64,000 nucleotides of DNA from Tepidimonas sp. UBA997 (lineage in GTDB: Bacteria; Pseudomonadota; Gammaproteobacteria; Burkholderiales; Burkholderiaceae_C), in assembly GCA_002291945.1 (NCBI GenBank), contig DBAZ01000026.1, forward strand, positions 1 through 64,000, given 5' to 3'. A program made the translations under genes and the position numbers. Of this stretch, positions 53,997 through 63,947 are shown one piece after another. Within the stretch, counting starts at the first letter, position 1. Each line of letters opens with the position of its first letter. Below the pieces are notes generated by a model. The model was not told where the DNA came from. It saw only the letters and a list, made by a program, of their open reading frames with translations, and did not search any database.

Positions 53997-55127
53997 TCAG
54001 TTACCACGCTTGAAGGCGTTGAAGACCTCGTTCAAGGTACCCGCCGCTTCCAGCGGGTAGTCACCCGAGGGCACCAGACGGGCCATGTTTTCATCGTCGA
54101 GGAAGATCGTGTTGTTGCCCTTGATCTCCGGCTTGATGAGCGGCAGGGCGGCCTTGTTGCCGGTGGGGTAATTCATCTCGTTGGCCATGGCGGCCCCGTT
54201 TTCGGGGCGCAGGAAGAAGTCGATGAACAGATGGGCTTCGGCAACGTTGCGGGCGTCGGCCGGAATGGCCATCACGTCAGCAAAGAAGACGCCACCGATG
54301 CTGGGCAACAGCGGCACGATCTCGTCGGCTCCGGCGATTTCGCGCACGCGGTCCGAGGCGATGTTGATGTCACCCGACCAGCCGACAAATGCGCAGCCCA
54401 AGCCGCTGACGATGTCGTCAATCATGTTGTTCGAGAACTGGCGGATGTTGGGTCGCACCTTGGCCAGCATCTCACCCGCTGCACGCAGGTGCTCCGGGTT
54501 GCCGCTGTAGGGAGGCAGGCCCATGTAGTTCAAGGCAGCCGGCATGATGTCGTTGGGCGAATCGAGGAAGATGATGCCGCAGCCGCGCAGGCGGTTGGCG
54601 TACTTCGGGTTGAACACCAATTCCCACGCGTTGGCGGGCAGTTCGGTCGTACCCAGCGCGGCCTGAACTTTCTGGCGGTTGATGCCGACGGTGGTAAAAC
54701 CCCAGCCCCAAGGCACGTAGTGGCGGTTGCCCTCGTCGATCGAGGCCAGCTTCTTCATGAAAGTCGGGTCGAGGTTGGCCAGGTTGGGGATCAGGCTCTT
54801 GTTGAGCGGCTGGTACAGGCCCGCGCTGAGCTGGCGCTGCGAGAAACCGACGGTGGGCACCACGATGTCGAAGCCCGAATTACCGGCCACCAAGCGGGCG
54901 TGCAGGGCTTCGTTGCTTTCGAAGGTGTTGTAGTTGACGCGGATGCCGGTCTCGGCCTCGAAGGCGGCGATCATGCCTTCGGGAATGTAATCGTCCCAGT
55001 TGAAGATGTTGAGCACGCGCTCGCTGGGCGGCGGAGGCGCTTGCGGAGCGGGGGCTGGCGCATCTTGCTTGCCACAGGCCACCAGAAAGGCAGCAGCCAG
55101 CGCCGCTGTCAGGAGTGATTTCATCAT
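53997..55127 (-). CDS. potF: polyamine ABC transporter substrate-binding protein (PotF-like), lipoprotein
   Basis: Periplasmic binding protein of 376 residues. The signal peptide MMKSLLTAALAAAFLVACGK has a lipobox (LVAC), so it is probably a membrane-tethered lipoprotein. The mature part has RVLNIFNWDDYIPEGMIAAF, GFDIVVPTVGF and GCAFVGWSGD, the PotD/PotF family blocks. A Pro-rich linker follows the Cys. Putrescine is the expected ligand given the operon. The ATG at 55127 has GGAG 8 bases upstream; one codon later is an alternative. Confidence 0.93.
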   Translation of the reverse strand: MMKSLLTAALAAAFLVACGKQDAPAPAPQAPPPPSERVLNIFNWDDYIPEGMIAAFEAETGIRVNYNTFESNEALHARLVAGNSGFDIVVPTVGFSQRQLSAGLYQPLNKSLIPNLANLDPTFMKKLASIDEGNRHYVPWGWGFTTVGINRQKVQAALGTTELPANAWELVFNPKYANRLRGCGIIFLDSPNDIMPAALNYMGLPPYSGNPEHLRAAGEMLAKVRPNIRQFSNNMIDDIVSGLGCAFVGWSGDINIASDRVREIAGADEIVPLLPSIGGVFFADVMAIPADARNVAEAHLFIDFFLRPENGAAMANEMNYPTGNKAALPLIKPEIKGNNTIFLDDENMARLVPSGDYPLEAAGTLNEVFNAFKRGN

Positions 55128-55207
55128 GCCATTGCTCCAGAAAAGGGGTCCCAACCAAGAAACGGAAAAGCCAGTTGCAGGCGCTTCCGCGCTCACCGTG
55201 ATTTTAG

Positions 55208-56614
55208 TCACCGTTTTGAGATTTTTCCCAGCAATTGAAGTTCCTCTAGCGTCAAATCCAGTGCTTTTCGTATCAACGCCAACATTTCATCGATCTGGGC
55301 CCGGGTCATGGTCAGCGGCGGGGCGATGATCATGCGGTCGCCCACGGCCCGCATCACCAGACCGTTGTCAAAACAGTGGCCGCGGCACATCATGCCCACC
55401 GCCCATTCCTCGGGGAAGGGCTGTCGGCTGGCCTGGTCCGGTACCAAAACCAGGCCGGCCACGAAACCGCAGGTCTCGGCGTCGCCCACCAGCGGGTGGT
55501 CTTTGAGCCGCTCGAACTCCTTGGCCAGATAGGGGCCGACCTCATCGCGCACCCGGCCGGGCAGGTTCTCGCGGGCCATGATGTCGATGTTGGCCAGCGC
55601 CACCGCACAAGCCACCGGGTGGCCGCTGTAGGTGTAGCCGTGGTTGAACTCGCCGCCGCGCTCGATCAGCACCTGTGCCACGCGCTCGCCCACCAGCACG
55701 CCACCGAGCGGGATGTAGCCGCTGGTCACGGCCTTGGCAAATGTCACCAGATCGGGCTTGATGCCGAATTTTTCGTAGCCAAACCAGTGGCCAAGCCGAC
55801 CGAAGGCGCAGATCACCTCGTCGGCAATCAGCAAAATGCCGTATCGATCGACGATGCGCTGCACCTCGGGCCAGTAGGTGGCGGGCGGGATGATGACGCC
55901 CCCGGCCCCCTGCACCGGCTCGGCAATGAACGCGGCCACTCGATCGGGGCCGACTTCGAGAATCTTTGCTTCCAGCCAGCGGGCGGCACGCAGGCCGAAG
56001 GCGTCTTTGCTTTCCCCGTGCTGGGCCAGTTCGTAAAAATACGGCTGCTGGATGTGGGTGATGTCGGGTATGGGCAGGTCGCCCTGGGCATGCATGCCGC
56101 TCATGCCGCCCAGCGACGCACCCGCCATGGTCGAGCCGTGGTAGGCGTTGTGGCGGCTGATGATGACCTTGCGCTGGGGCTGGCCCATCAAGTCCCAGTA
56201 GCGCCGAGCCATGCGGACGTTGGTGTCGTTGCTCTCGGAGCCACTGGAACTGAAGAACACGTGCTGGAAGCGCCGCCCATCCACCACCGGCACCAGTTCG
56301 GCCAGCCGGGCCGCCAGCCGGACGGCCGGTTCGTTGGTGGTCTGGAAAAAGCTGTTGTAAAAAGGCAGCTTCATCATCTGGGCGTGAGCGGCATCGGCGA
56401 GCTGCTGGCGTCCGTAGCCCACGTTGACGCACCACAGGCCGCTCATCGCGTCGAGAATCTGCTTGCCCTCGCTGTCCCAGACATAAATGTCTTGCGCATG
56501 GGTGATGACGCGCGCACCCTTGGCCGACAAGGCCTTGTGGTCGGTGAACGGGTGCAGAAAATGGGCGCTGTCGAGCGCCTGCAGTTCGGCGGTACTGAGG
56601 GTGTGCGGGTTCAT
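55208..56614 (-). CDS. class III aminotransferase, putrescine-pyruvate (SpuC)-like
   Basis: PLP-dependent transaminase of 468 residues. The PLP Lys lies in DLVTFAKAVTSGYIPLGGVL, the ring-stacking region in FFSSSGSESNDTNVRMARRY, and the Asp in LIADEVICAFGRLGHWFGYE. It resembles putrescine/omega-amino-acid:pyruvate transaminases rather than PuuE. A GTG at 56626 has better spacing from GGAG than the ATG at 56614 and may be the true start. Lying between puuA and potF, it offers a direct transamination route from putrescine to 4-aminobutanal alongside the glutamylation route. Confidence 0.88.
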   Translation of the reverse strand: MNPHTLSTAELQALDSAHFLHPFTDHKALSAKGARVITHAQDIYVWDSEGKQILDAMSGLWCVNVGYGRQQLADAAHAQMMKLPFYNSFFQTTNEPAVRLAARLAELVPVVDGRRFQHVFFSSSGSESNDTNVRMARRYWDLMGQPQRKVIISRHNAYHGSTMAGASLGGMSGMHAQGDLPIPDITHIQQPYFYELAQHGESKDAFGLRAARWLEAKILEVGPDRVAAFIAEPVQGAGGVIIPPATYWPEVQRIVDRYGILLIADEVICAFGRLGHWFGYEKFGIKPDLVTFAKAVTSGYIPLGGVLVGERVAQVLIERGGEFNHGYTYSGHPVACAVALANIDIMARENLPGRVRDEVGPYLAKEFERLKDHPLVGDAETCGFVAGLVLVPDQASRQPFPEEWAVGMMCRGHCFDNGLVMRAVGDRMIIAPPLTMTRAQIDEMLALIRKALDLTLEELQLLGKISKR

Positions 56615-56648
56615 AGGGGTATGCACGGTAGGCTCCAGATACAAACGG

Positions 56649-58016
56649 TCAGACGTGCAGCAACAGGTGTTCACGTTCCCAAGGTGAAATCACTTTCATG
56701 AATTCGGCAAATTCGAGTTCCTTGATTTCGGTGTACACGGTAATGAATTCGTGGCCCAGCACCTCGTGCAGTTCCGAGTCGCGGCGCAGCCAGTCCAGCG
56801 CCTCACCCAAGCTGCGCGGCAGGGCATAGGGCGACAGGTAGGCGTCACCCTTCATTTCCGGTTTCGGCTTGATCTGGTTTTTCATGCCCACATAACCGCA
56901 AGCCAGCGTCATGGCCATGGCCAGATAGGGGTTGGCGTCGGCACCGATGACGCGGTTCTCGACGCGCCGCGCCGCTGGCGATGAAATCGGGGAGCGGATG
57001 CCCACGGTGCGGTTGTCGTAACCCCATTCGATGTTGATGGGTGCCGCCGTGTAACGCGACAGGCGCCGGTAGCTGTTCACATAGGGGGCCACCAGCGCCA
57101 TGGCCGACGGGACGTGTTTTTGCAACCCGCCGATGTAGTGGAAAAACGCTGCGGTAGGCAAACCGTCGGCGCTGCTGAAGATGTTGCGCCCGTCGGCCTT
57201 GCTGACGATGCTCTGGTGCATGTGCATGGCACTGCCCGGCTCGCCCGCGATCGGCTTGGCCATGAAGGTGGCGTACATGTCGTGGCGCAGCGCGGCTTCG
57301 CGCACGGTGCGCTTGAAGAAAAAGACCTCGTCGGCCAGCCCCAGCGGGTGGCCGTGAAAGAAGTTGATCTCCATCTGGCCGGCACCGATTTCGTGGATCA
57401 GCGTGTCCACATTCAAGCCCATCTGGTGGCAGTATTCGTAGATGTCTTCGAATAGCGGGTCGAACTCGTTGACGGCGTCGATGCTGTAGGCCTGACGCGA
57501 CGTTTCGGCACGGCCACTGCGACCCACCGGCGGGCGCAACGGGGTGTTGGAGTCGGTGTTGCGGGCCGTCAGGTAGAACTCCAGCTCGGGCGCAATCACC
57601 GGCTCCCAGCCCTCGGTGGCGTAGAGGTCGCAGACCCGGCGCAACACGCTGCGCGGGGCGTAAGGCACCAACTGGCCATTGGAGTCGAAACAGTCATGGA
57701 TGACCTGCGCCGTCGGGTCGGTGGCCCAAGGCACGATGCGCACGCTGGACGGGTCGGGCCGCAGTTGCATGTCACGGTCGGTTGGCTCGATCACGTCGTA
57801 ATACGGCCCACTGGACGGCTGCTCGCCGGTCACGCTCATGGCCACGATGGCATGGGGCAGGCGCATCCCCCGGTCTTCGGTGAACTTTTCGCGCGGCAGA
57901 ATCTTGCCGCGTGCCACGCCGGTCAGGTCCGGCACCAGACACTCGACTTCGGTCACGCGGCGCGCATTGAGCCAGTGTTCCAGTTCGATAAAGCTGTGGG
58001 GGGTGCTGTGTTGCAT
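56649..58016 (-). CDS. puuA: gamma-glutamylputrescine synthetase, glutamine-synthetase family
   Basis: GS-like ligase of 455 residues that joins glutamate to putrescine using ATP. Metal-ligand and ATP segments are visible: MGLNVDTLIHEIGAGQMEIN, MATFMAKPIAGEPGSAMHMH and RVENRVIGADANPYLAMAMT. Length and the N-terminal VTEVECLVPDLTGVARGKIL match PuuA-type proteins, not GlnA. It precedes the transaminase gene by 34 bases and follows puuD by 30 bases on the same strand. Operon context supports putrescine as substrate. Confidence 0.92.
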   Translation of the reverse strand: MQHSTPHSFIELEHWLNARRVTEVECLVPDLTGVARGKILPREKFTEDRGMRLPHAIVAMSVTGEQPSSGPYYDVIEPTDRDMQLRPDPSSVRIVPWATDPTAQVIHDCFDSNGQLVPYAPRSVLRRVCDLYATEGWEPVIAPELEFYLTARNTDSNTPLRPPVGRSGRAETSRQAYSIDAVNEFDPLFEDIYEYCHQMGLNVDTLIHEIGAGQMEINFFHGHPLGLADEVFFFKRTVREAALRHDMYATFMAKPIAGEPGSAMHMHQSIVSKADGRNIFSSADGLPTAAFFHYIGGLQKHVPSAMALVAPYVNSYRRLSRYTAAPINIEWGYDNRTVGIRSPISSPAARRVENRVIGADANPYLAMAMTLACGYVGMKNQIKPKPEMKGDAYLSPYALPRSLGEALDWLRRDSELHEVLGHEFITVYTEIKELEFAEFMKVISPWEREHLLLHV

Positions 58017-58046
58017 GGTCGATCCGGATGAAAAGTCAGGTGAACA

Positions 58047-58886
58047 TCATCGCAGGAACTGGGCGCTGAGTTCAACCGAGAGTCTTTCGGGCGCTGCGGC
58101 AACGGCCCGCCCTTGCTGCAGGCGGGTCTGGTGCCGGGCACGCACCGCTTCGCCAAAGGCGCGCCAGATGGCGGCATAGAACGGATTTTCCGAGCAGCGC
58201 CATTCGGGGTGCCACTGCACCGCGTAGGCAAAAGCAGGTGCGCCCAGCACCTCGAAGGCCTCCACCAACCCATCGGGCGCGTACGCCAACGCCCGCAAAC
58301 CGGGGGCCAGTCGGGCGACGCCCTGCCCATGCAGGGAATTGACCCGTGCTTGCCCGCCGCCCGCCCATTGCTCGAACACGCTGCCCGGCTCGAACCGAAG
58401 CGCATGGCTGGGTGCGTATTGCTGGTCGATGCTGCCGTCGGGCTCCCGGTGGTCCATCAGGCCATCGACCGCATGCACGGTCTGGTGCAAACTCCCACCC
58501 AAGGCGACGTTGATTTCCTGCAACCCCCGGCAAATGCCCAGCAGCGGCACGCCCTCGGCCACACAGGCCTTGACTAGGGTCAGGGTCAGGGAATCGCGCT
58601 GCGGATCCAGCGGCAGGCTGGGGTCGTACAAGGCCTCGTTGAAGTGAGACGGATGCACATTGGACGGGGAGCCGGTGAGCATGACCCCATCGACCAGATT
58701 GAGCAGTTGCGGCACCTGGGCGGCGTCGGCCAACGGGAACATGACCGGCTGTGCGTGAGCGCCCACCTTGACGGCGCGGGCGTATTTGTCGCCCAGCAGC
58801 AGAAACGGCATCCTGTGGCTGCCCAGCAGGCGGTGGTCGGCCGGCAGCCAGACCAAGGGCGGAGGGGAAAAAGTGTCGTCGTTCAT
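58047..58886 (-). CDS. puuD: gamma-glutamyl-gamma-aminobutyrate hydrolase PuuD
   Basis: Class I glutamine-amidotransferase-like peptidase (C26 family), 279 residues. Nucleophile Cys in LLGICRGLQEINVALGGSLH, catalytic His in AVQWHPEWRCSENPF, and the preceding VNSLHGQGV are present. It frees GABA from gamma-glutamyl-GABA, the last specific step of the pathway. The ATG at 58886 is where homology begins; the longer open frame upstream is antisense to puuB. It lies 19 bases after puuB. Confidence 0.9.
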   Translation of the reverse strand: MNDDTFSPPPLVWLPADHRLLGSHRMPFLLLGDKYARAVKVGAHAQPVMFPLADAAQVPQLLNLVDGVMLTGSPSNVHPSHFNEALYDPSLPLDPQRDSLTLTLVKACVAEGVPLLGICRGLQEINVALGGSLHQTVHAVDGLMDHREPDGSIDQQYAPSHALRFEPGSVFEQWAGGGQARVNSLHGQGVARLAPGLRALAYAPDGLVEAFEVLGAPAFAYAVQWHPEWRCSENPFYAAIWRAFGEAVRARHQTRLQQGRAVAAAPERLSVELSAQFLR

Positions 58887-58905
58887 CTCAAACTCGCACA
58901 AGCGC

Positions 58906-60225
58906 TCAACCCAGCGCGTCCTTGAACCGATACCACAGCATCCCCAGCGCCAGCGCCGGGGTGCGCAGCATCGCTCCCCCCGGGAAAGGGGTGTGGCGGA
59001 TGCGGGCAAACAAGTCGAAGCGGCTGGCCTGCCCGGCAATGGCTTCGGCCACCAAGCGCCCTGCCAGCCCGGTAGCCGCGACGCCATGTCCGCTGAACCC
59101 CTGCAGGTAATACACCTTGGATGACAAACGCCCAAAGTCGGGCGCACGGTTCATGCTGATATCGACAAAACCGCCCCACACATAATCCACCGGCACGTCT
59201 TTGAGCGCTGGGAAGATGCGCACCATGCGTTCGCGCATGACGGCTTGGAGCCGGGGTGGTGTCATGGTGGTGTAGCTCACCCGCCCGCCAAAGAGCAGGC
59301 GGTGGTCGGCACTGAAGCGGAAATAATCCAGCACGAAGTTGTTGTCGCAGACGGCGGCGTTGGACGGAATCAGGCGCTGGCAGTGTGCCGGATCGATCGC
59401 TGCCGTGCCGATGATGTAAGTGCCCACCGGCATGATGCGGCTGTGCAGAGGCCGGGCCAGTTGCGGCGAAATGGCCGACAACATGCAATTGCCCGCCAGA
59501 ACGGCAAAGCGCGCCTGCACCTGCCCGTGCGGGGTCTGCACGGTCAGCCCACTAGCGGTGGTCGCCATGGACAGCGCCGGGCTGCCTTCAAACAAGCGCA
59601 CCCCCAGCGACTCGGCGGCCTGCGCCAGCCCCAGCGCGTACTTCAAGGGGTGCAGGTGGCCGGAGGTGTTTTCGTAAGCGGCGGCATGGTAGCGCTCGCT
59701 GGCAATCAGTCGGGATACGTCCGCTCCAGTGGCCACGTCACAGGACAGCCCATAGTCTCTGGCCTGTACGTCCAGATCGTCGAGCAGTTGCCGCGCCTTG
59801 CGGGCACTATCGGCCACATACAGATAGCCCGGCACCCAGTCACAGGCGATGCCAAAGCGGGCGATGCGTTCACGAATGATGGCGATCGCTTCGAGCGACA
59901 TGTCCCAGACGCGGCGGGCATCTGCGCGGCCCAGTTGCTGCTCGAACGGCTCCTGCCCACTGGCAAAACCTACGATGGCCTGACCACCGTTGCGGCCACT
60001 GGCCCCGAAACCGACCCGTTCGGCGTCCAGCAGCACCACACTCAAGCCCCGGTCGGCCAGTTCTATCGCCGCGTTCAAGCCAGCAAACCCCGCACCCACC
60101 ACCACCACATCGGCTTGCACCGGTTCGGCCAAGGGGGGCCGTGGCGGCGCACGCTGCACGCTGGCTTCGTAGTAGCTGTGCTGGTTCAGCACGGTGTCAG
60201 AGCGCAACAAAGAGGTCTGGAACAT
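58906..60225 (-). CDS. puuB: gamma-glutamylputrescine oxidoreductase PuuB
   Basis: DAO-family flavin oxidase of 439 residues. FAD motif ADVVVVGAGFAGLNAAIELA (residues ~38-57), then GASGRNGGQAIVGFASGQEP and DYFRFSADHRLLFGGRVSYT; the C-terminal FAD contact is GFSGHGVAATGLAGRLVAEA. It oxidises gamma-glutamylputrescine to the aldehyde. The ATG at 60225 is used; an open frame beyond it is antisense to the MFS gene. It is the first gene of the operon; 12-bp iterated repeats lie 50-78 bases upstream. Confidence 0.92.
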   Translation of the reverse strand: MFQTSLLRSDTVLNQHSYYEASVQRAPPRPPLAEPVQADVVVVGAGFAGLNAAIELADRGLSVVLLDAERVGFGASGRNGGQAIVGFASGQEPFEQQLGRADARRVWDMSLEAIAIIRERIARFGIACDWVPGYLYVADSARKARQLLDDLDVQARDYGLSCDVATGADVSRLIASERYHAAAYENTSGHLHPLKYALGLAQAAESLGVRLFEGSPALSMATTASGLTVQTPHGQVQARFAVLAGNCMLSAISPQLARPLHSRIMPVGTYIIGTAAIDPAHCQRLIPSNAAVCDNNFVLDYFRFSADHRLLFGGRVSYTTMTPPRLQAVMRERMVRIFPALKDVPVDYVWGGFVDISMNRAPDFGRLSSKVYYLQGFSGHGVAATGLAGRLVAEAIAGQASRFDLFARIRHTPFPGGAMLRTPALALGMLWYRFKDALG

Positions 60226-60274
60226 GGCAAACGGTGCGGGCAAACGGTTCCCTCGAGAGTAGCCGCAAAACAGG

Positions 60275-60303
60275 CGATAAACCAAACGATAACGCAAACG
60301 ATA
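60275..60303. repeat. 12-bp iterated repeats in the puuB promoter region
   Basis: CGATA recurs at 60275-60279, 60287-60291 and 60299-60303, exactly 12 bases apart, within units CGATAAACCAAA and CGATAACGCAAA. On the puuB strand this reads as repeated TATCG blocks with TTTG between them. Two copies of CAAACGGT follow closer to the gene (60228-60235 and 60241-60248). The array occupies the 109-base gap between puuB and the MFS gene and is a likely regulator-binding array. Confidence 0.7.
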
Positions 60304-60334
60304 CCGGGATCCCTTGCCTGTGTAAGGTTGCCGC

Positions 60335-61585
60335 TCAGCGCTGGCCACCTGCATCGGCCAAGGCCCGCTGGTGCCAAGCAAAAGCCGCACCCACCCAGAG
60401 CGCCAGCGCCGAAAACAGCAGCCCGCGCTGCAAGCCGCCCGGGCCGTCGGCAATCCAGCCCACCACCGTCGGCCCGACGATCTGCCCGACGGCAAACACG
60501 ATGGTGAAGGCGCTGATGCCAGTGGCCCACTGGGCGGCGGGCAGGTTGTGGCGCACCCAGGCCGTGGTGGAGGCCACCACCGACAGGAACACCCCGCCAA
60601 ACAGCAGCCCCGACAACAGCAGCATCGGCCAAGCGGCGGTGAGCGCGGGTATGACCGTGGCCAGGCCGAGCAGGGCATTCAGCCGTGCCAAGGGCTGACC
60701 GTCTCGGTGGCGATCCAGCAAGCCGGCCCAGATGCGGGACGAGGCCACCACCGCCAGCCCGAGCAGGCTGTAAAACAGGGTGATGGCGGCACTGCCGACC
60801 CCTTGGTCGCGCAATAGCGCAATCACGAAGGTCATGTAGCCGATGTAGCCGACGCCAAACAGGGTGTAGCCCACCAATGCCGGGGCAAACCGCCGCCAGC
60901 GCACAGGGGGCAAGGGGCAAGTCGCCGACTCGCCCGCGCTGTGGGCGGGTTTGGCGGCACTAGCCGTCTGTGCCAAGGCCCGCTGCACCCAGGCCAGCGC
61001 CAGCGTAGCCAGCACACACAGCAGCGCCAGCCACCACCAGGCCCAGGCCCAGGCATGTGGCCGGTGCGCCATGATGTCGAGCACCCAGGGCACCGACACC
61101 GCCGACGCCACGATGCCCCAACCCGTGCCGCCGTAGTACAGACCCAGCAACAAGCCACTGCGGGCCGGCCACAAGGCTCCCATGCGGGCCGCCAGCAAAC
61201 CACCAGCCACAAACACCCAGGCACTGGCCACGCCCGCCAGCAGCCGCTGCCACAACAGGGGAATGACATCGACAAAAAACCCGCTCGCCGCCATGAACAC
61301 ACTGGCCAGTGCAGCACCCAGCACCAGCAAACGGCCTGGGCCGATGCGCTGCATCAGCCACGGCGTACCCAGGGCACCCAGCAGGTAGCCCAAGGCGTTG
61401 AAGGTGTTCATGGCCCCGGCCAGGGTGTAGCTCCAACCCAAGTCGTCGCGCATCGGCGGCAGCAACAAACCATAGGCAAAGCGCGTGATGCCCAATGAAA
61501 CCGCCGCCCCCAGCGACAGCGCCAACGCCAGCCACAAGACCGACGCTGGCCGAACCGGCATAGGGGGGCAACTTGCTGGCGTCAT
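60335..61585 (-). CDS. YbfB/YjiJ-family MFS transporter
   Basis: Major facilitator of 416 residues with 12 predicted helices. [20 protein letters not shown], then [20 protein letters not shown] near the N-terminus, are the YbfB/YjiJ signature; the second half begins at [20 protein letters not shown]. Substrate unknown. The ATG at 61585 overlaps the copA stop by four bases (ATGA), so it may be co-expressed with the copper pump. It could also belong functionally to the polyamine operon downstream. Confidence 0.88.
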   Translation of the reverse strand: MTPASCPPMPVRPASVLWLALALSLGAAVSLGITRFAYGLLLPPMRDDLGWSYTLAGAMNTFNALGYLLGALGTPWLMQRIGPGRLLVLGAALASVFMAASGFFVDVIPLLWQRLLAGVASAWVFVAGGLLAARMGALWPARSGLLLGLYYGGTGWGIVASAVSVPWVLDIMAHRPHAWAWAWWWLALLCVLATLALAWVQRALAQTASAAKPAHSAGESATCPLPPVRWRRFAPALVGYTLFGVGYIGYMTFVIALLRDQGVGSAAITLFYSLLGLAVVASSRIWAGLLDRHRDGQPLARLNALLGLATVIPALTAAWPMLLLSGLLFGGVFLSVVASTTAWVRHNLPAAQWATGISAFTIVFAVGQIVGPTVVGWIADGPGGLQRGLLFSALALWVGAAFAWHQRALADAGGQR

Positions 61586-63849
61586 GACTGCGCAGCGGGT
61601 TTCCAGCGCTTGAGCCACAGGGCATTGGCGACCACGCTGACCGAACTCAGCGCCATGGCGGCACCGGCCACCATCGGACTCAGATAGCCCAGCGCTGCCA
61701 GCGGTATCCCGGCGGTGTTATAGACAAAGGCCCAAAACAGGTTCTGGCGTATCTTGTTGAGGGTGCGTCGCGCAATGCTCAACGCCCCACTCACCAGCAG
61801 CGGGTCGCCGCGCATCAGCGTGATGCCCGCCGCGTGCATGGCCACGTCCGAGCCGCCCTGGGCATGGCTCATGGCGATGCTCACATCCGCTGCGGCCAAG
61901 GCCGGCGCATCGTTGATGCCATCGCCCACCATCAGCACCCGTTGCCCGGCGGCTCTCAGCGCGGCCACCCGGGCGGCTTTGTCAGCCGGCAGCACCTCGG
62001 CCAGCACCTCGCCCGCTTCGGGTCGCAGGCCCAATCGTCGAGCCATGGCTTCTGCCGCGCCCCGGTTGTCGCCCGAGATCATGCAGACCCGATAACCCTG
62101 TGTACGCAGATCGGCAATCGCCTGTTGCGCATGTGCTTTGGGCTGGTCGGCAAACCCCATCAAGGCCAGCGCACGGATGCGGCCCGTGCCGGTGGCCAGC
62201 CCGGATACGGTCTGACCCTGGGCCTGCATGGCCTGCGCCGATGCGGACAAGTCGCCCCACTCCACCCCGAGTTGCTCCAGCCAGCGCAAACTGCCCACCC
62301 ACATCGGGCTGCCCTGCACCAAGCCGTGGCTGCCGTGGCCCGGCACGGTCTGAACCGACTCGGCCATCCATCCAGCGTCGGGGTATGAAGCCAGCGCATC
62401 CAGCACCGCACGGGCCAGCGGGTGTTCGCTTTGCCGCTGCAAAGCGGCAGCCGTCTGCAGCACCTGTTGCTGGTCCACGCCGGGGGCCAGCAGCAAGTTC
62501 ACCAGGCGCGGACGACCTTCGGTCAGGGTGCCGGTTTTGTCAAAGGCCACCACATCCACCCGCTGAGCCTGTTCCAGCACCGCCGCGTCCTTGATCAAAA
62601 TGCCATGCCGCGCTGCCACACCGGTGCCCGCCATGATGGCGGTCGGGGTGGCCAGCCCCAACGCACAGGGGCAGGCAATCACCAGCACCGCCACCGCGTG
62701 CAACACCGCGACTTCCAGCGCCACCCCCTGCCAAGCCCACCAAGCGAAGAAGGTGATGATGGCAATCAACAAAACCACCGGCACAAAGACGGTAGCAACC
62801 CGATCCACCAGACGCTGCACCGGTGGCTTGGCAACTTGCGCGTCCTGCACCAGCGCAATGATGCGCGACAGCACACTCTGGGTACCCACCGCCAGCACCT
62901 GAATCTGCAGCACCCCATCGCCGTTCAGACTGCCCCCGGTGACGCTGTCACCCACGCGCTTGGCCACCGGCATCGGTTCGCCCGTGAGCATCGATTCATC
63001 GACAGCCGATTGGCCTTGCAGCACCCGTCCATCGGCGGGAAAACGCTCACCGGCTTTCACCAGCAGCACGTCGTCTGGCAGCAATTCAGCCACTGGCACA
63101 TCCTGCATCGACTCGCGACGCTGCCCGTCGGGCAGCAGATGCGCCACCTCGGGCCGCAAAGCCTGCAAGGCACGGATGGCCTCGGTCGTCTGGCGTTTGG
63201 CCCGCGCTTCCAGCCATTTACCCAGCAAGACCAGGGTGATGATCATGGCCGAGGCTTCGTAGTACAGATGCACCACGGCGCCTGGCTCGGCACGCCACCA
63301 CAGCCAAGTGCTCAAACCCCAGGCCGCGCTGGTGCCCAAGGCCACCAGCAATTCCATGTTGCCGCTGCCGACCTTGATGGCATGCCAGCCAGCGCGATAG
63401 AAACGGGCACCGAGTATGAATTGCACCGGCGTCGCCAACACAAACTGCCACAAAGCGGGCAACATCCAGTGTTCGCCCAACAACTCGCCCACCATCGGTC
63501 CGGCCAAGGGTAGCGTCAGCAAGATTCCCAGCAACACCGGCCAGAAGTCGCGCGGCAGCCCTAGCAAGGAACTTGCCTGAGCTTGCTGGGCCGCCTCTAG
63601 GGTGCGCGGTTCATAGCCCGCGTCACGCACGGCGCGTTGCAGGCGGGCCTGCCAGGCGCTCGGGGGCTCATCCGTGGCGGGCTGACCCAGCACACGGGCC
63701 GACTCAGTGGCCAGATTGACCGACACCGACTGCACCCCAGGCACACGCTGCAAAGCCCGTTCGACCCGCCCGACACAACTGGCACAGGTCATGCCACCCA
63801 CCCCGAGGTCAACTGGCCGCAGCGACGGTGTATCAACGATCGTTTGCAT
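61582..63849 (-). CDS. copA: copper-translocating P1B-type ATPase CopA
   Basis: Cu(I) export ATPase of 755 residues. One N-terminal HMA domain ([18 protein letters not shown]), eight helices, actuator TGEPMP, the transmembrane CPC in [19 protein letters not shown], phosphorylation site [13 protein letters not shown] and hinge [20 protein letters not shown] are intact. It pumps cuprous ions to the periplasm. The ATG at 63849 lies almost at the predicted start site of a MerR-type promoter. Divergent from copZ. Confidence 0.96.
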   Translation of the reverse strand: MQTIVDTPSLRPVDLGVGGMTCASCVGRVERALQRVPGVQSVSVNLATESARVLGQPATDEPPSAWQARLQRAVRDAGYEPRTLEAAQQAQASSLLGLPRDFWPVLLGILLTLPLAGPMVGELLGEHWMLPALWQFVLATPVQFILGARFYRAGWHAIKVGSGNMELLVALGTSAAWGLSTWLWWRAEPGAVVHLYYEASAMIITLVLLGKWLEARAKRQTTEAIRALQALRPEVAHLLPDGQRRESMQDVPVAELLPDDVLLVKAGERFPADGRVLQGQSAVDESMLTGEPMPVAKRVGDSVTGGSLNGDGVLQIQVLAVGTQSVLSRIIALVQDAQVAKPPVQRLVDRVATVFVPVVLLIAIITFFAWWAWQGVALEVAVLHAVAVLVIACPCALGLATPTAIMAGTGVAARHGILIKDAAVLEQAQRVDVVAFDKTGTLTEGRPRLVNLLLAPGVDQQQVLQTAAALQRQSEHPLARAVLDALASYPDAGWMAESVQTVPGHGSHGLVQGSPMWVGSLRWLEQLGVEWGDLSASAQAMQAQGQTVSGLATGTGRIRALALMGFADQPKAHAQQAIADLRTQGYRVCMISGDNRGAAEAMARRLGLRPEAGEVLAEVLPADKAARVAALRAAGQRVLMVGDGINDAPALAAADVSIAMSHAQGGSDVAMHAAGITLMRGDPLLVSGALSIARRTLNKIRQNLFWAFVYNTAGIPLAALGYLSPMVAGAAMALSSVSVVANALWLKRWKPAAQS

Positions 63850-63855
63850 GGCCGA

Positions 63856-63886
63856 AGTATGAACCCAGACGCCGTGGCCAAGTCAA
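63856..63886 (-). promoter_or_regulatory. MerR/CueR-type promoter of copA
   Basis: On the minus strand the -35 TTGACT (63881-63886) and -10 CATACT (63856-63861) are 19 bases apart, the long spacer typical of MerR-family promoters. The spacer begins TGGCCACGGCG, similar in layout to CueR operators, but its dyad is imperfect. Copper-responsive control by CueR is inferred; no cueR gene is in the window. Confidence 0.65.
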
Positions 63887-63947
63887 GGGACACGACTTGG
63901 ACGCGTTGGAAAGATGGATACTGACGCTTTCAATGCAAGGAAACCCC

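Noticed and set aside
63897..63922. Second MerR-type promoter for copZ on the plus strand
   Set aside because: TTGGAC and GATACT are only 14 bases apart, which fits neither a sigma-70 nor a MerR promoter.
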